Positions 1 through 10,079 are shown, counted from the first letter of the stretch. The stretch: DNA of 64,000 nt from Hemileia vastatrix (GCA_030280995.1 JASXTE010000011.1:20014103-20078102); one strand, 5' to 3'. Program-made: numbers and translations. The notes: generated by a model not told the origin, from the sequence alone.

Positions 1-340
1 ATTCATCGAAGTTAAGTAATTTCTGAAAACGTAAATATTTCTATAAAACTTTAAAATTCATTTAAAAATATAAGAAAAATAGTAAAAATTCTGGGAAAAT
101 TTCCCAAGGTTCTTGAGTGACTCGACTTGATACTTATAAATTTTTCAGACCGTAAAAATAAGTTTTCTCCGTAAAATAAATTGTTTTCGTGTAGGCATTC
201 GCTCGTGACCAATTTCTTCATATTTTAAACTCCAATAAATTAAATAAAACCCTTTTATAAAAAATAATAACACCAATCTTGCATGCCGTGATAACTCCAT
301 TTACATACTTAGGTGCCGTACTAAACTTTAGGCTACCACA
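1..340 (-). repeat. 3' LTR of element 1 (partial)
   Basis: Identical by eye to 10960-11299. The internal edge ends in ACCACA (sense start TGTGGTAGCC) next to a polypurine tract. About 880 bp of this LTR should lie left of the window, judging from the 1216-bp right copy. Confidence 0.93.
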
Positions 341-352
341 TCCTCCCTCCAA
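341..352 (-). promoter_or_regulatory. polypurine tract of element 1
   Basis: On the sense (minus) strand GATTGGAGGGAGGA lies directly against the LTR start TGTGG. This is the expected place and composition for the plus-strand primer of reverse transcription. Element 2 has the same tract at 12477-12488. Confidence 0.85.
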
Positions 353-1010
353 TCGAGAATGTCCCCATTCTTATAACTTTGCATAAGTGGTTGAGAAATT
401 CCAAAAGAATTATCTTGTCTAATAAAATAATTTGATAAATTTGTTTTAGCTGGTCTTCTTAAACTTTCAACATAAATGATGTTTTCTTTCTTCTCTGGCT
501 TGATATAACATAAAATAAAATAATATAAATCTTGTGATGATTCCACTACTGAGAGCAAGGTTTGAATCCCTTCAGACTCCCATATACCAGTCTTCCTTCT
601 TGTCACAGCATTGAGAGAGTGGATCTTCCTATGAGCCGAATACTCCTGATTCCAACCTCATAGGGCCCCCCACTGAGCCGAATTCTATGATTCCAATCTC
701 GCCATAAGGTCCTCCAAGCTTCACACCAAAAAAAAAAAAAAATGGCCTAACTATGAGGCACTAAAAAAAATCATTCCCTAAAATCCAACTACCATCCTAA
801 CTTCTGATTCCTTCATCACAATTTTCAAACTTTGCTATACAGCAAACCCATAAAATACTTTTGCCAGGCTTCCAATAATAATATTAACTTTAGACCATGT
901 TAAAGCGCCACAAATTTCACCTAATTCACCATTATGCTTTCATTAGCATCATTACCACCTAAAATTTTAACCTCCTAAAGCTATCAGCACCCAATTCCAG
1001 AAATAATTGA
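353..1010. other. 3' region of element 1, no supported gene
   Basis: A 92-codon minus-strand frame (606-328) starts here and runs through the polypurine tract into the LTR. It resembles nothing I recognise and shows no domain, so I do not call it a gene. At about 612-720 two imperfect copies of a segment containing gagccgaat and tgattccaa occur, followed by an A run at about 728. Element 2 carries antisense gene A at this position; no counterpart was found here. Confidence 0.5.
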
Positions 1011-1013
1011 ATA

Positions 1014-1865
1014 ACCAGTTTAGAGTCTTAGTGGACAGTGATAAATTAAAAGATTGAATTGAGTTATCCAAACAAGATTGACATTCCAATTTAAAGTCTT
1101 GGTAGACCAAACATTTAATCGATTGCCAGTTTATGGTCTTGGTGGACCAAAGATCGTTTAGGTGCATAAATAACTTGATAAATTCCTAAGTAAGGCCTAG
1201 GCTTGACCAAAGATTGAATAAATTTGATAATCCAGTTTAATGTCATAGTGGACCAAACATTTGATCGACAAGTAATCCAGTATAAGGCCATAGTGGTCCA
1301 ATGAATGTTGAATTATCCTGCAGATATTAATTTTCCAGTTTAAAGTCATAGTGGACTAAACAATGAATGAACTACCAGTTTAAAGTCATGGTGGACCAAA
1401 CATTTAATCGATAAGAAATCCAGTTTAAGGTCATGGTGGACCCAACAGCTTGATAACAGTCCAGTTTAAGGTCTTGGTGGACCTCCAAAATTCGTATATA
1501 TAAAAAAAAACCTTAAAGAACGTCTTGAACAGTAACCAGTTTAAAGTCTTGGAGGACTAACAGCTCCAAAATTCGTATAAAAAACCTTAAAGAACGTCTT
1601 GAACAGAAGCCAGTTTAAAGTCTTGGAGGACTAACAGATCCAAAATTTGTATAAAAAAAACCATAAAGAATGTTTTGAACAGTAGCCAGTTTAAAGTCTT
1701 GGAGGACTAACAGATCCAAAATTTATATAAAACCTTAAGGAAAGTCTTGAACAGTAGCCAGTTTAAAGTCTTGGAGGACTAACAGCTCCAAAATTCGTAT
1801 AAAACCTTAAGGAAAGTCTTGAACAGTAGCCAGTTTAAAGTCTTGGAGGACTAACAGATGTCTTG
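1014..1865 (-). repeat. array of about 14 hairpin motifs, last five as ~74-bp tandem units
   Basis: The plus strand repeats ccagtttaaagtcttggtgg followed by ac, with variants, near 1016, 1088, 1129, 1246, 1279, 1335, 1376, 1421, 1459, 1536, 1611, 1684, 1757 and 1830. The last five lie in tandem units of about 74 bp that also share ccaaaattcgtataaa and cgtcttgaacag. Read on the sense strand each motif can fold: AGTC or GGTC, a 6-nt loop, GACT or GACC, then TTTAAACTGG. Several copies keep the stem through compensatory changes (GGTC with GACC at 1129, 1421 and 1459; AGTC with GACT at 1335 and 1536). Confidence 0.85.
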
Positions 1866-1979
1866 AAGTAAAATCCCATTGGTATTGAGTTCTCCTAGAC
1901 CCTGTTTCCTGTCTAAACTAAATGAATAAAAACTAAAAAGAATGATGACTGAAAAATAAAACTAAGAAATATAATAATA

Positions 1980-1994
1980 ATTTTGATTTAATTA

Positions 1995-2047
<53 letters not shown>

Positions 2048-2305
2048 TTTTTTATTTTTATTTTTATTTTTATTATTATTATTATTATTTTTTTTTTTTT
2101 TTAATTTTATGTTATTTTATTATTATTATTATTTTATTTTACCATTTAAAATAAAAGATTTTTTTTTAAATTTAAAATAAAAGATTTTAGAATAGATAGT
2201 TTTGAAATAAAATTTAAAATTTAATTTTAAAGAAAGATAAATGAATGTGAAAAGAAAGATAAAAAAAGTAATAAAAAAATTTTTCAAAATAAAATTTTAA
2301 AAGAT
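1980..2305. repeat. low-complexity T-rich and ATT-rich tract
   Basis: A T homopolymer of about 50 bases near 1997-2045 passes into TTTTA and ATT repeats, then A-rich sequence. No coding potential. The homopolymer length is the least reliable part of the assembly here. Confidence 0.8.
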
Positions 2306-2790
2306 GCCCCCCGGCCATTTGATGAGCCGTACCCTCGACATCATACCCACATCCAAGTGCAACTTGATGTGGTTACACAATTTTGAGAAATTGAAAAGAA
2401 AAGAAAATAAATGAAAGTTTTTAGAAGATAATTTTTATAATGATGATCACTGGGTGGGCTCCCTCCAATTTATAAAAAATGATTAGAGACCACCAGTGAG
2501 CATCACCTTTACAATAATTCATAATATATATTAAAGAAAAGAAATCACAATCTAACATAAAAAAATCAAAAAACAAAATAAGAAAATCTTGAATCCGGCG
2601 TTGAGAGCGGTGTCTCTTGATTCGTTCCAGTTTATAGTCTTAGTGGACTTCCTAAAATTAAAAGACAAAGCCAGGATTCAACTAGAAACAGGGAAAATTT
2701 TGGAAACGAACATTATGGGGTAATTGTGTATAGAGCAGCCAGCCCATCAATTACCCCCACACTTGCCAATATTTAATTAAGAAGGTTCCC
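2306..2790 (-). other. structured 3' module of element 1
   Basis: Three segments recur in element 2. The first (about 2306-2370) contains tgatgagccg and cacatc..gatgtg. The second (2446-2505) contains cactgggtgggctccctcc with a partly complementary ccaccagtg. The third (2716-2759) has an 11-bp inverted repeat, TGGGGTAATTG with CAATTACCCCCA, around a conserved core agagcagccagcccat. A hairpin motif of the AGTC/GACT type sits at about 2629. Matching modules are at 13381-13424 and 23965-25060. The inverted repeats, kept through base changes, suggest a structured RNA or DNA element. Confidence 0.7.
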
Positions 2791-2959
2791 CTGTGAACAC
2801 TTCTTCCAATAAATTTTTAAAATTTTTCCAACACTATCTTCACCCATATTTTAAGAATTTTAAGTTTTCGAAAATTTCAAAGAAGGTCTTCTTGCATTTC
2901 GTTAAGTTTCGTCACAGTTTCGTTGCCCATATGCAGTGTAACGATAGTAAATAAGTTGA

Positions 2960-3195
2960 TAAAAAAAGAAGATAGTTTATCCTCGTTGCGGAGGAATCCG
3001 TATAATTTTCATAAATGTCATAGTTTATCCTCATTGCGGAGGAATCCATAAAGTTTCATTGATATCATAGTTTATCCTCATTGCGGAGGAATCCGTAAAA
3101 TTTCATCAATATCATAGTTTATCCTCATTGCGGAGGAAGACTTCGTAAAATTTCATTGATATCATAGTTTATCCTCATTGCGGAGGAAGACTTCG
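2960..3195 (-). repeat. five tandem hairpin motifs of the CCTC/GAGG type
   Basis: The segment tagtttatcctcattgcgga is repeated about every 50 bp from 2968 to 3190, separated by aaatttcatcaatatc-like spacers. On the sense strand each reads CCTC, loop CGCAAT, GAGG, then ATAAACTATGA. The rightmost copy forms the last codons and the TGA stop of pol. Confidence 0.85.
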
Positions 3196-6100
3196 GCACT
3201 CCTGGTGCCTCTAGGATAGAACCGTTTCACTTGATCGGCAGCTACCCTCTTCTTCAATACAACTCCATCCAACTCTTCTAGCACATATGAACCGCCGGAA
3301 ACTTGCTCCTTGATTTTATACGGTCCATTCCACCTATCTGCAAACATTTTTCCCCACTGACTTTCCAAACTCCTATTATACACCAGGACCATATCACCTG
3401 GGTTCAAAGGTTTCCTTAATCGATGTGCCAACCGCTCATCCCAATATCTAACTGATTGATTTCGGATCTTCATCATCCGCGAATATGCCTTTTCTAAATA
3501 TTCTTCTTTCTTTTCTAGCTGCATCATTCTCGCACACAATAATTCTTCAGTAGTTTTGACCGTGTCCCAGTCAACTCCAAGATATGATTCAGCTTCTAAA
3601 TCAACCGGTAAAACTGCTTTCTGTCCAAAAACAAGTTCATAAGGTGAAAATCCGGTCGTCCTTTTGGCAGTGATTCGATCAGCAAATAAAACTAAAGGTA
3701 AATAGTGCCTCCACTTTTCGGCACTTGTCCCACACATTTTAACTAAAGCATCCTTAATAACTTGATGCCCTCTTTCAACCATGCCTTCAGCTTCAGGATA
3801 ATATGGGGTTGCTACCCTAACCTTTGATCCAACTTTCAATACGGCCTCTTTAAACTCTGTCCCAAATTCAGGACCTCCATCTACCGTCACCAACTTCATC
3901 ACCCCATACCTATATACCCAATTATTCAAAAAAAATTCTGCCACATTTTTGGCAGTTAAATTAATAAGAGGCGCTGCCTCTACCCAACCAGATAAATCAT
4001 CTCTGGCCACAATTAAATATTTATACCGTCCCTCTTTTATATGAACGGCATCTAAACTAACTCTTCCAAAGAGCGTATATTCACCGGTCGCGCGTCCAGG
4101 TTCTTTTGGCCTTAAATAACTTCGTCTTTGACATTCTTCGCATGACTGAACCCACTGTTTAACAGCCATCTTCATGCCAGGCCACCAAAATCGATCAGAA
4201 ATTCTTCTAAACGTTTCTCCAACGCCTCTATGCCCGAGATCTTCATGCAGTGATTTCAAAACTAATTCTTGCCCCTTCTGTTGAGTTATAACTACTTGAG
4301 GATTTGGATACCTCCTCCTCATTAAACGTCGACCAGATAGGTAAAACGTAGATGACTTCCTCTTGATAGCCACCCATTCATCGTCTTCACAATCTTCTGG
4401 CCTCTCTAAAGTCAACAAATATTTGACTAATAAAAAATAAAAACCAGTCTGACCCCAGACTTCATCTTGAAAATCAATTAATATAACATCAATAGGGACT
4501 TCTCTATCACCAATATCACCTGCACATGAATGAGCCAATAATCGTTGACCCCTAAATAAATTTTTAATCGAGCTATGTCGACGTTTTTCTTCTAAACCTT
4601 TGGATCCTTCGAAAACCGTATTTGAAAATACCTCTTTCTCTTTATCCACCTTTTTATTTAAATTCTCTAATTCTCCAACATATACACCATTCCTTAATTT
4701 ACTACTATCCCACACTACCAATCCATTTTCCTCTACATACACCACATCTTCTTCTATCTCCTCTCTGCCGAATTTATCTACACCTTTTCCAACACCTTTA
4801 TTAACATAAAAACTATTTTCCAGTTTATCCTCTTGGTGGAGGTCATCATCATCATAATCTAAACACAATAGTCCTGCCAGTTTAACCTCATGGGGGAGGT
4901 ATGGAAAGTCTTCAGCTCCTTTAGTGCTGGCTTTGATAATAGGTATATCTTCATCGAACTCTTCTGAGTCTGAATCTTCTTCAGTGGGTGGTCTCCTTGA
5001 TAAACCATCTGGCATAGTAAAAGTTTTGCCAGGCTTATGAACTAAATCAAACGAAAAATGTTGGATAAAAGCTACCCATCTCGTCATGGGTGCGTTCGGT
5101 AAACTTGGGGAATTAATCATCTGGATTAACGATTTCGCATCCACTTGCAACTCAAAATGTTGCCCCCACAAAATATGCTGAAGTTTCTTCAGTATTTTCG
5201 CCACACCACATAATTCCAATTTTGGTTGAGAATATCTTGATTCGACCTCAGTAAATACTACAGATTCATACCTAACTGGCCTGATGTAACCAGCTTTATC
5301 CATCTGAGACAAAACCGCCCCAGCTGCAACCTGACTTGAATCGACTGCTAAATAAATTCTGCCAGCTTCTTTTCCATAATCCAACTTGTGCAGGACTAAA
5401 TCCTTCCCTACAACCTCCTTCAACTTCACAAACGCCTTCTCACACTCTTCATCCCACTCCCAGTCTGCATCCTTTCTCGTTAACCGTCTCAATGGAGCTG
5501 CCAATGAAGAAAAGTCCTTGATAAACATTCTAACATATACGCAAACGCCTAAAAACCCTCTAACTTCGGTCGTATTCTTGGGTCTTGGCCAGGACTGAAT
5601 TTTGTTAACCTTCTTCTTGGACATAATCCTACCCTCTCTACATACCACATGGCCTAATATTTCTAAGGCTGGCACACAACATGAAAATTTTGAACCTGAA
5701 ATAGTTAAACCAGCCTCTTCAATTCGAAACAAGATTCTTTCTAAAGTAATTGCAAACTCCCAAATGAATTTGCGTATCCCGGGATTCTCTTCCAACACCT
5801 GGTTATCATAGTCGGTTGTTGGTCCCTTAATTCCTCCATCATCTATAAAGATTCCAGCATATTGTGGAATTTCATCTTGAAGGATCCAAGCCATCTGAGC
5901 TTGATAAACTGCAACCGAATTTGTTGCTCCTTGAGGTAATCTTGTTAACTGTAAACGTCCAAGTGGTGTATCGAATGTAGTGAGTGGCCTTGAGTCCGGA
6001 TGTAACTCTCTCTCATCATATCCACCCATAATATCTCCCAAACCATAACACACTCTCCCTGCAAACGCTTCAACAAACTCCTCAGCACTAGGTGGTATCC

Positions 6101-7337
6101 CAGCATCCTTTATTGTAACCCTATTTAATTCCCTAAGATCATGAACAACTCTAAGCTTGCCATTCGGTTTCTTGATACAAAATACAGGACTAGAATAACT
6201 TGACGTTGATTGCTCATACAGTCCAGTGCGTATCCGTTCTCTGACAACTTCAATATAGGCTTCTTTTAATGCAGCCGGAATAGGAATCGGTTTCTGCTGC
6301 CACGGTTCATGACATACCACAGGAATCTTGTAAGGCTCCCCATAGGAATGCTTCAACACACCCCTCTCCTCTTCTTCAAAAGCAATGGCCTTCTCTCGCT
6401 TGACCATCACATCCAACAACAACTTCTTCTCTTCTCCAGACAACCAACCATCAGGTCCAAAATTAACAACACCCAGTCTCTCAAAAGTGATTCTTGACGT
6501 CTCAGAAAATTCAGGCGGATTCTTTACCAAGGGACTTTCATAAGGATCTCTTGATAACCTTGGTCTTCTCAAAGGTGGATTTAATTCAGCAGGTAGGGGT
6601 TCATTAATAGGTCGAACTTTATTTGCTACCTTCTTATATTTAGCTGCGTCCACATCTAAATAAGCTTGAGGTAAAACATCGCCATTAAAACTTTCATCAA
6701 ATGAATCTTCTTCATCGTCAGAATCGGAATAAGAAAAATTAGAAAAATATTTTATTTCGTTTTTAAATTTTACCCTTTTCTCCTTTCCCTCGTCTAATTT
6801 ATAAACAGATTTTCCAACACCTTTGCTTCCCTTATCCAACAGTAAATCACCCGTAAAGAAAGTCGGCAGTTTAACCTCTTGCTGGAGGACCGGAATAGCA
6901 TTTTCACAAAAATTATTTTTTTGTGTTTTAATTATACTGAGATTTTTAATCGGATTTTGATGTGATTTTCGCAGTTTACCCTCTTGCTGGAGGTCCAAAA
7001 TAGAAGGAGATAATTGCAGTTTAACCTCTTGCTGGAGGTCATAAAACATACCCTTCCAATTTTTATCCAACCTAATTTGGCCCATTTTGCCTTTTTCACC
7101 GTTTTTAAATTTAATAGAAAAACCGGGTAAATCCAATAAACATATAGAAAAGTCCAAAACGTATTTGCACTCCAAAGTAATATTAACAGAAAATAATTGA
7201 GAATCCACTTGAATTATCTCCAAGTGAGCTGACCTATTGCAATCCGGGATCTCATCCTGAGGAGAGATTACAACATTAGAGCGATCAGCCCCTGCTACCC
7301 CAAAAAATGAGGGCTTCCATCCCTTTCCAACAAACAT
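3162..7337 (-). CDS. pol: Gypsy pol polyprotein (RT, RNase H, integrase), element 1
   Basis: Open frame of 1391 codons. It is probably not started at its own ATG but entered by a -1 shift at 7301-7307, where it overlaps the gag frame by 43 bp. Residues 1-290 hold an unassigned region. RT is about 345-565, with VVHDLRELNR, LPQGATNS and FIDD (497-500) in place of the usual YxDD. RNase H is about 660-785 (LAVDSS, KLEL, VDAKSL, MPDGLSRR). The integrase zinc domain is about 1031-1070 (HEDLGHRG to CEEC), the catalytic core has D1096, D1153 and E1188, and a GPY-type module follows near 1338. There is no chromodomain. The motif LQQEVKL or a variant appears at 101, 116, 151, 814 and 833; it is encoded by the same DNA hairpin repeat found in the 3' region. 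The frame is intact, so the element may be competent. Confidence 0.95.
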   Translation of the reverse strand: MFVGKGWKPSFFGVAGADRSNVVISPQDEIPDCNRSAHLEIIQVDSQLFSVNITLECKYVLDFSICLLDLPGFSIKFKNGEKGKMGQIRLDKNWKGMFYDLQQEVKLQLSPSILDLQQEGKLRKSHQNPIKNLSIIKTQKNNFCENAIPVLQQEVKLPTFFTGDLLLDKGSKGVGKSVYKLDEGKEKRVKFKNEIKYFSNFSYSDSDDEEDSFDESFNGDVLPQAYLDVDAAKYKKVANKVRPINEPLPAELNPPLRRPRLSRDPYESPLVKNPPEFSETSRITFERLGVVNFGPDGWLSGEEKKLLLDVMVKREKAIAFEEEERGVLKHSYGEPYKIPVVCHEPWQQKPIPIPAALKEAYIEVVRERIRTGLYEQSTSSYSSPVFCIKKPNGKLRVVHDLRELNRVTIKDAGIPPSAEEFVEAFAGRVCYGLGDIMGGYDERELHPDSRPLTTFDTPLGRLQLTRLPQGATNSVAVYQAQMAWILQDEIPQYAGIFIDDGGIKGPTTDYDNQVLEENPGIRKFIWEFAITLERILFRIEEAGLTISGSKFSCCVPALEILGHVVCREGRIMSKKKVNKIQSWPRPKNTTEVRGFLGVCVYVRMFIKDFSSLAAPLRRLTRKDADWEWDEECEKAFVKLKEVVGKDLVLHKLDYGKEAGRIYLAVDSSQVAAGAVLSQMDKAGYIRPVRYESVVFTEVESRYSQPKLELCGVAKILKKLQHILWGQHFELQVDAKSLIQMINSPSLPNAPMTRWVAFIQHFSFDLVHKPGKTFTMPDGLSRRPPTEEDSDSEEFDEDIPIIKASTKGAEDFPYLPHEVKLAGLLCLDYDDDDLHQEDKLENSFYVNKGVGKGVDKFGREEIEEDVVYVEENGLVVWDSSKLRNGVYVGELENLNKKVDKEKEVFSNTVFEGSKGLEEKRRHSSIKNLFRGQRLLAHSCAGDIGDREVPIDVILIDFQDEVWGQTGFYFLLVKYLLTLERPEDCEDDEWVAIKRKSSTFYLSGRRLMRRRYPNPQVVITQQKGQELVLKSLHEDLGHRGVGETFRRISDRFWWPGMKMAVKQWVQSCEECQRRSYLRPKEPGRATGEYTLFGRVSLDAVHIKEGRYKYLIVARDDLSGWVEAAPLINLTAKNVAEFFLNNWVYRYGVMKLVTVDGGPEFGTEFKEAVLKVGSKVRVATPYYPEAEGMVERGHQVIKDALVKMCGTSAEKWRHYLPLVLFADRITAKRTTGFSPYELVFGQKAVLPVDLEAESYLGVDWDTVKTTEELLCARMMQLEKKEEYLEKAYSRMMKIRNQSVRYWDERLAHRLRKPLNPGDMVLVYNRSLESQWGKMFADRWNGPYKIKEQVSGGSYVLEELDGVVLKKRVAADQVKRFYPRGTRSAEVFLRNEDKL

Positions 7338-9904
7338 AATTCACCAGAAGCCGTCCGTTTTATATGACGCTTCTTGGTGCAAACACAACACTGGCACAGA
7401 GTAGTAATCCCTGGCCGTGTTTCCCAACCTTCATCTCCAGGAGGTGCTAACCGCATATGTAACCTCCGCATATCTTCACCAGTGATCTCCAAACTAATCC
7501 CCATGCCAGCTTGATACCCTATCCTGGCCTCAAAATCCATCAAAAAAGGACCACCAAGAACAGTTTTGACTGCTCCTCTGGCCACATAAAAGTGAACCTT
7601 ACCAACAGATCCACCAATGCCTAACCTGACATGCTCAGCTGTACCCATCAGCTCTGTTGCATGCCCTCCAATACCTCTGAGGTTTCCCCCAGTCCCACTT
7701 TTAATTGGCAAGCCTATACTCGTCGCTTGCTCCAATGAAATTAAATTAATTTGAGACCCTGAATCGACCAAGGCCTTTACTTCTTTACCATTAAGAGTTA
7801 CCACCAGGTAACCCAGGGGAGCGGAAAAATGCGTATCTACATCTTCCCCAAACTTTTCAACATTTTCACAAATATATTCCACCTCTCCAGTGGAAACCCG
7901 ACGCCTCGTCAAATGCTTCTTTTGCTTTTCAGCAAGCGCCGGACTAATCGTAAATAACTCCCCCAAAGATAAGGGAATCTGAAGTTGATTCACCCTATTC
8001 AAAACTGCGTCCATCGCATTAGCTTGACCAGAAACTACTGGCCGCTCATACTGGACCTTTGATTTAACAACCTTGGCCCTGGGTACCTCTTGAGGTCCAA
8101 CCGAGCCATCTTCACCCCCCATTATAACATCTTCACTTTCTATAACCCTAACTCCGTCACCAGCTTCTTGCACTAATCCTGATCCATCGCTAGTCCTTCT
8201 TACTCCCTCCATTGGGATGGGACCGCTAAAACTTGGTCTGGGTAGAGACGCCAACGGTACGTCCTCCTCAGAATCCGAATCATCCTCTGGCATAGGCTCA
8301 CCATTTAAATCAAACTTGCCATAACTAGGGGGCCCCATATCAGCAATCCCCTTCTGCATTTTATATAATTCGTCCTTAGAGTAAGGGTTCAATTTGTTGG
8401 CGGCAGTTTGAGCACTAGAATTCTTGTCCTTAGAGTAAGGGTTCACTTTGTTATTGGCCTTGCCAGGATTAGCCCTCAATTGGCTCTGAATGCTACTTTT
8501 CGCCTTAGTAGCAGCTGCTCTTCTAGCAGCATTAACATCGTATTCGCCAGCCATACAGCTGCCCTCCACCTGGGCAACCGTCGCCAGCTCTAAACCACCA
8601 AAAGAAGTAGAAAATGTGGCTTTACTGACCTCTTTCTCCTTGCCCTTGTCAGCTTTACCACCATTACCATTACCATTTTTGCCACTCTTGGCATTAACAT
8701 CTTCATCCGTCACCTCTTCAAATCTGGCTCTCCTTTCAGCCGTTAAACTTCTTCTGACCAAATCAGAAGGAGACTGTCCATCACTGGGCTTGATGAACGA
8801 ACCATCAGGAAATTTATAAACTTTACCATCAAATAAAACTCGCCCAGCATCCATATCCTTATCAAGAGCAAAACAAACTGTTGCTCTATGACCCCTCCTA
8901 TTACAATAGGAGCACACCTTTGGCTCATCGTAGCCACCTCTATATCCATTACCACCATTCCCACCATTTCTCCCATTGCCTGGGAAGCGGTTACCGTTGT
9001 TATTGCTATTATAATTTCGACGTTCATAACCTCTAGACTGATAAGAAGTCGACGTCGACGAAGAAGAAATTGGGGCCTTATTGGCCTTCTGGGTTTCTTG
9101 AACAAATATTTTTAATTGTTTAGTTAAATCGGCCAGGTGATCAACCATCTTATTATCCACATTACCCTCAACTTTAGCAGCAGGTAATCCCATTTGAGCC
9201 TTCTTGGCCTCCTGGGCTTTGACCATAATATCGTTGTTTTCAGCCAAAACCTTGCTAACCTTGATAACATATTGAGTGCAAGACTCTTGATATTTGTCCA
9301 ACGCCAATAACTTAAGATGAGCCTGAATGTTCTCTTTGATAACCTCCAGAGCCGGCATTTTCTGCTCACCATTAAGCAGTTCCTTCATCAAATCTTTTCT
9401 TGAAAGATCCTTCAAGACGTCCATACGAATATCCCTGCTGCATGCTGACCAAAACAAATCTTTTGCTTGGTTCTCATGCACTAACTCGTCCACCAGTATG
9501 AGATATTCCACCACTTCATCAAACTGAACACAGAGCTTTTTGAAGTCAGCCATAGAAGAAACACCACCTTTTGCTTGCCAGTCTCCAACAATTTTATTGA
9601 GGTCCATCATAGTAAACCTAACACCCCATCTATCAACCATAGCTTTAGAAAGCTTAACCCAATCCTTGTCCTTGAATGCCTGCATAGCAATAACCTCTTT
9701 TTCCACCTCCCTATCGGCAATAAAAAATCTAACTTGCTTCACCATATCCACATGGGAAGCACCATCAACAGCAGCAGCAGCTTCATACCTGCTAATGAAC
9801 CATTTAACCTCCTCCCCATCAAACTTTGGGCCATCCCAAGAAACAATTCTAACTGAGGGAGTAAGAGGGTTAGAAGATCCAGAAGCAACAGCAGAAGAAG
9901 ACAT
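7295..9904 (-). CDS. gag: Gypsy gag with retropepsin, element 1
   Basis: Intact frame of 869 codons. Residues 1-280 form a helical capsid-like region homologous to the element 2 gag. Residues 295-325 are Asn/Gly-rich. A CCHC zinc knuckle is at 331-344 (CSYCNRRGHRATVC). Ser/Asp-rich sequence follows. A retropepsin has its active-site DSG at 714-716 (ALVDSGSQINLIS) and GGPFLMDF near 784, so the protease belongs to this frame, not to pol. The C-terminus has a cysteine cluster (LCQCCVC). The first ATG (9904) lies about 160 bp downstream of the primer site. The product would form the particle and cleave the fusion made by frameshifting. Confidence 0.94.
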   Translation of the reverse strand: MSSSAVASGSSNPLTPSVRIVSWDGPKFDGEEVKWFISRYEAAAAVDGASHVDMVKQVRFFIADREVEKEVIAMQAFKDKDWVKLSKAMVDRWGVRFTMMDLNKIVGDWQAKGGVSSMADFKKLCVQFDEVVEYLILVDELVHENQAKDLFWSACSRDIRMDVLKDLSRKDLMKELLNGEQKMPALEVIKENIQAHLKLLALDKYQESCTQYVIKVSKVLAENNDIMVKAQEAKKAQMGLPAAKVEGNVDNKMVDHLADLTKQLKIFVQETQKANKAPISSSSTSTSYQSRGYERRNYNSNNNGNRFPGNGRNGGNGGNGYRGGYDEPKVCSYCNRRGHRATVCFALDKDMDAGRVLFDGKVYKFPDGSFIKPSDGQSPSDLVRRSLTAERRARFEEVTDEDVNAKSGKNGNGNGGKADKGKEKEVSKATFSTSFGGLELATVAQVEGSCMAGEYDVNAARRAAATKAKSSIQSQLRANPGKANNKVNPYSKDKNSSAQTAANKLNPYSKDELYKMQKGIADMGPPSYGKFDLNGEPMPEDDSDSEEDVPLASLPRPSFSGPIPMEGVRRTSDGSGLVQEAGDGVRVIESEDVIMGGEDGSVGPQEVPRAKVVKSKVQYERPVVSGQANAMDAVLNRVNQLQIPLSLGELFTISPALAEKQKKHLTRRRVSTGEVEYICENVEKFGEDVDTHFSAPLGYLVVTLNGKEVKALVDSGSQINLISLEQATSIGLPIKSGTGGNLRGIGGHATELMGTAEHVRLGIGGSVGKVHFYVARGAVKTVLGGPFLMDFEARIGYQAGMGISLEITGEDMRRLHMRLAPPGDEGWETRPGITTLCQCCVCTKKRHIKRTASGELCLLERDGSPHFLG
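7301..7307 (-). promoter_or_regulatory. -1 frameshift slippery heptamer TTTTTTG
   Basis: In the gag frame the sense codons read CAT TTT TTG GGG TAG, so the heptamer T TTT TTG has the canonical X XXY YYZ phase and lies one codon before the gag stop (7295-7297). Pol is in the -1 frame. Element 2 has T TTT TTA at the matching place (29251-29257), which supports function. Confidence 0.8.
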
Positions 9905-9939
9905 CCCAATAAGTAATGAAAAGCGTTAACAATCGATAA

Positions 9940-10020
9940 AATAACAAGCCTCTTGCAGGCCAATAACAAAAATCCAATTAGAGTTCCAGAAAATAAGCCT
10001 CTTGCAGGCTAATAACGTTC
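9940..10020 (-). other. 5' leader with a duplicated short hairpin
   Basis: The sequence aagcctcttgcaggc followed by c or t and then aataac occurs twice, near 9950 and 9996. It can pair AGCCT with AGGCT around CTTGC. The two copies sit in the untranslated leader between the primer site and the gag start. No function is known. Confidence 0.5.
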
Positions 10021-10062
10021 TTGATCCAAGTAAGTCTTTTAAAGAAAGCTAGAGAAATCGAA

Positions 10063-10079
10063 CCCCACGTTGGGCGCCA
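10063..10079 (-). promoter_or_regulatory. primer binding site, tRNA-Lys type
   Basis: The sense strand reads TGGCGCCCAACGTGGGG, the well-known sequence complementary to the 3' end of the retroviral tRNA-Lys1,2 primer. It is 4 nt from the end of the 5' LTR. The matching fungal tRNA was not available to check. Confidence 0.85.

Noticed and set aside
328..606. 92-codon minus-strand frame at the polypurine tract
   Set aside because: It runs through the polypurine tract into the LTR; no motif, no support from element 2.
4600..6497. Short plus-strand open frames across pol of element 1
   Set aside because: They lie entirely opposite a well-supported pol frame and have no domain or splice signal; shadows.
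8408..9929. Open frames antisense or offset to gag of element 1
   Set aside because: Composition follows the gag codons; no independent motif.
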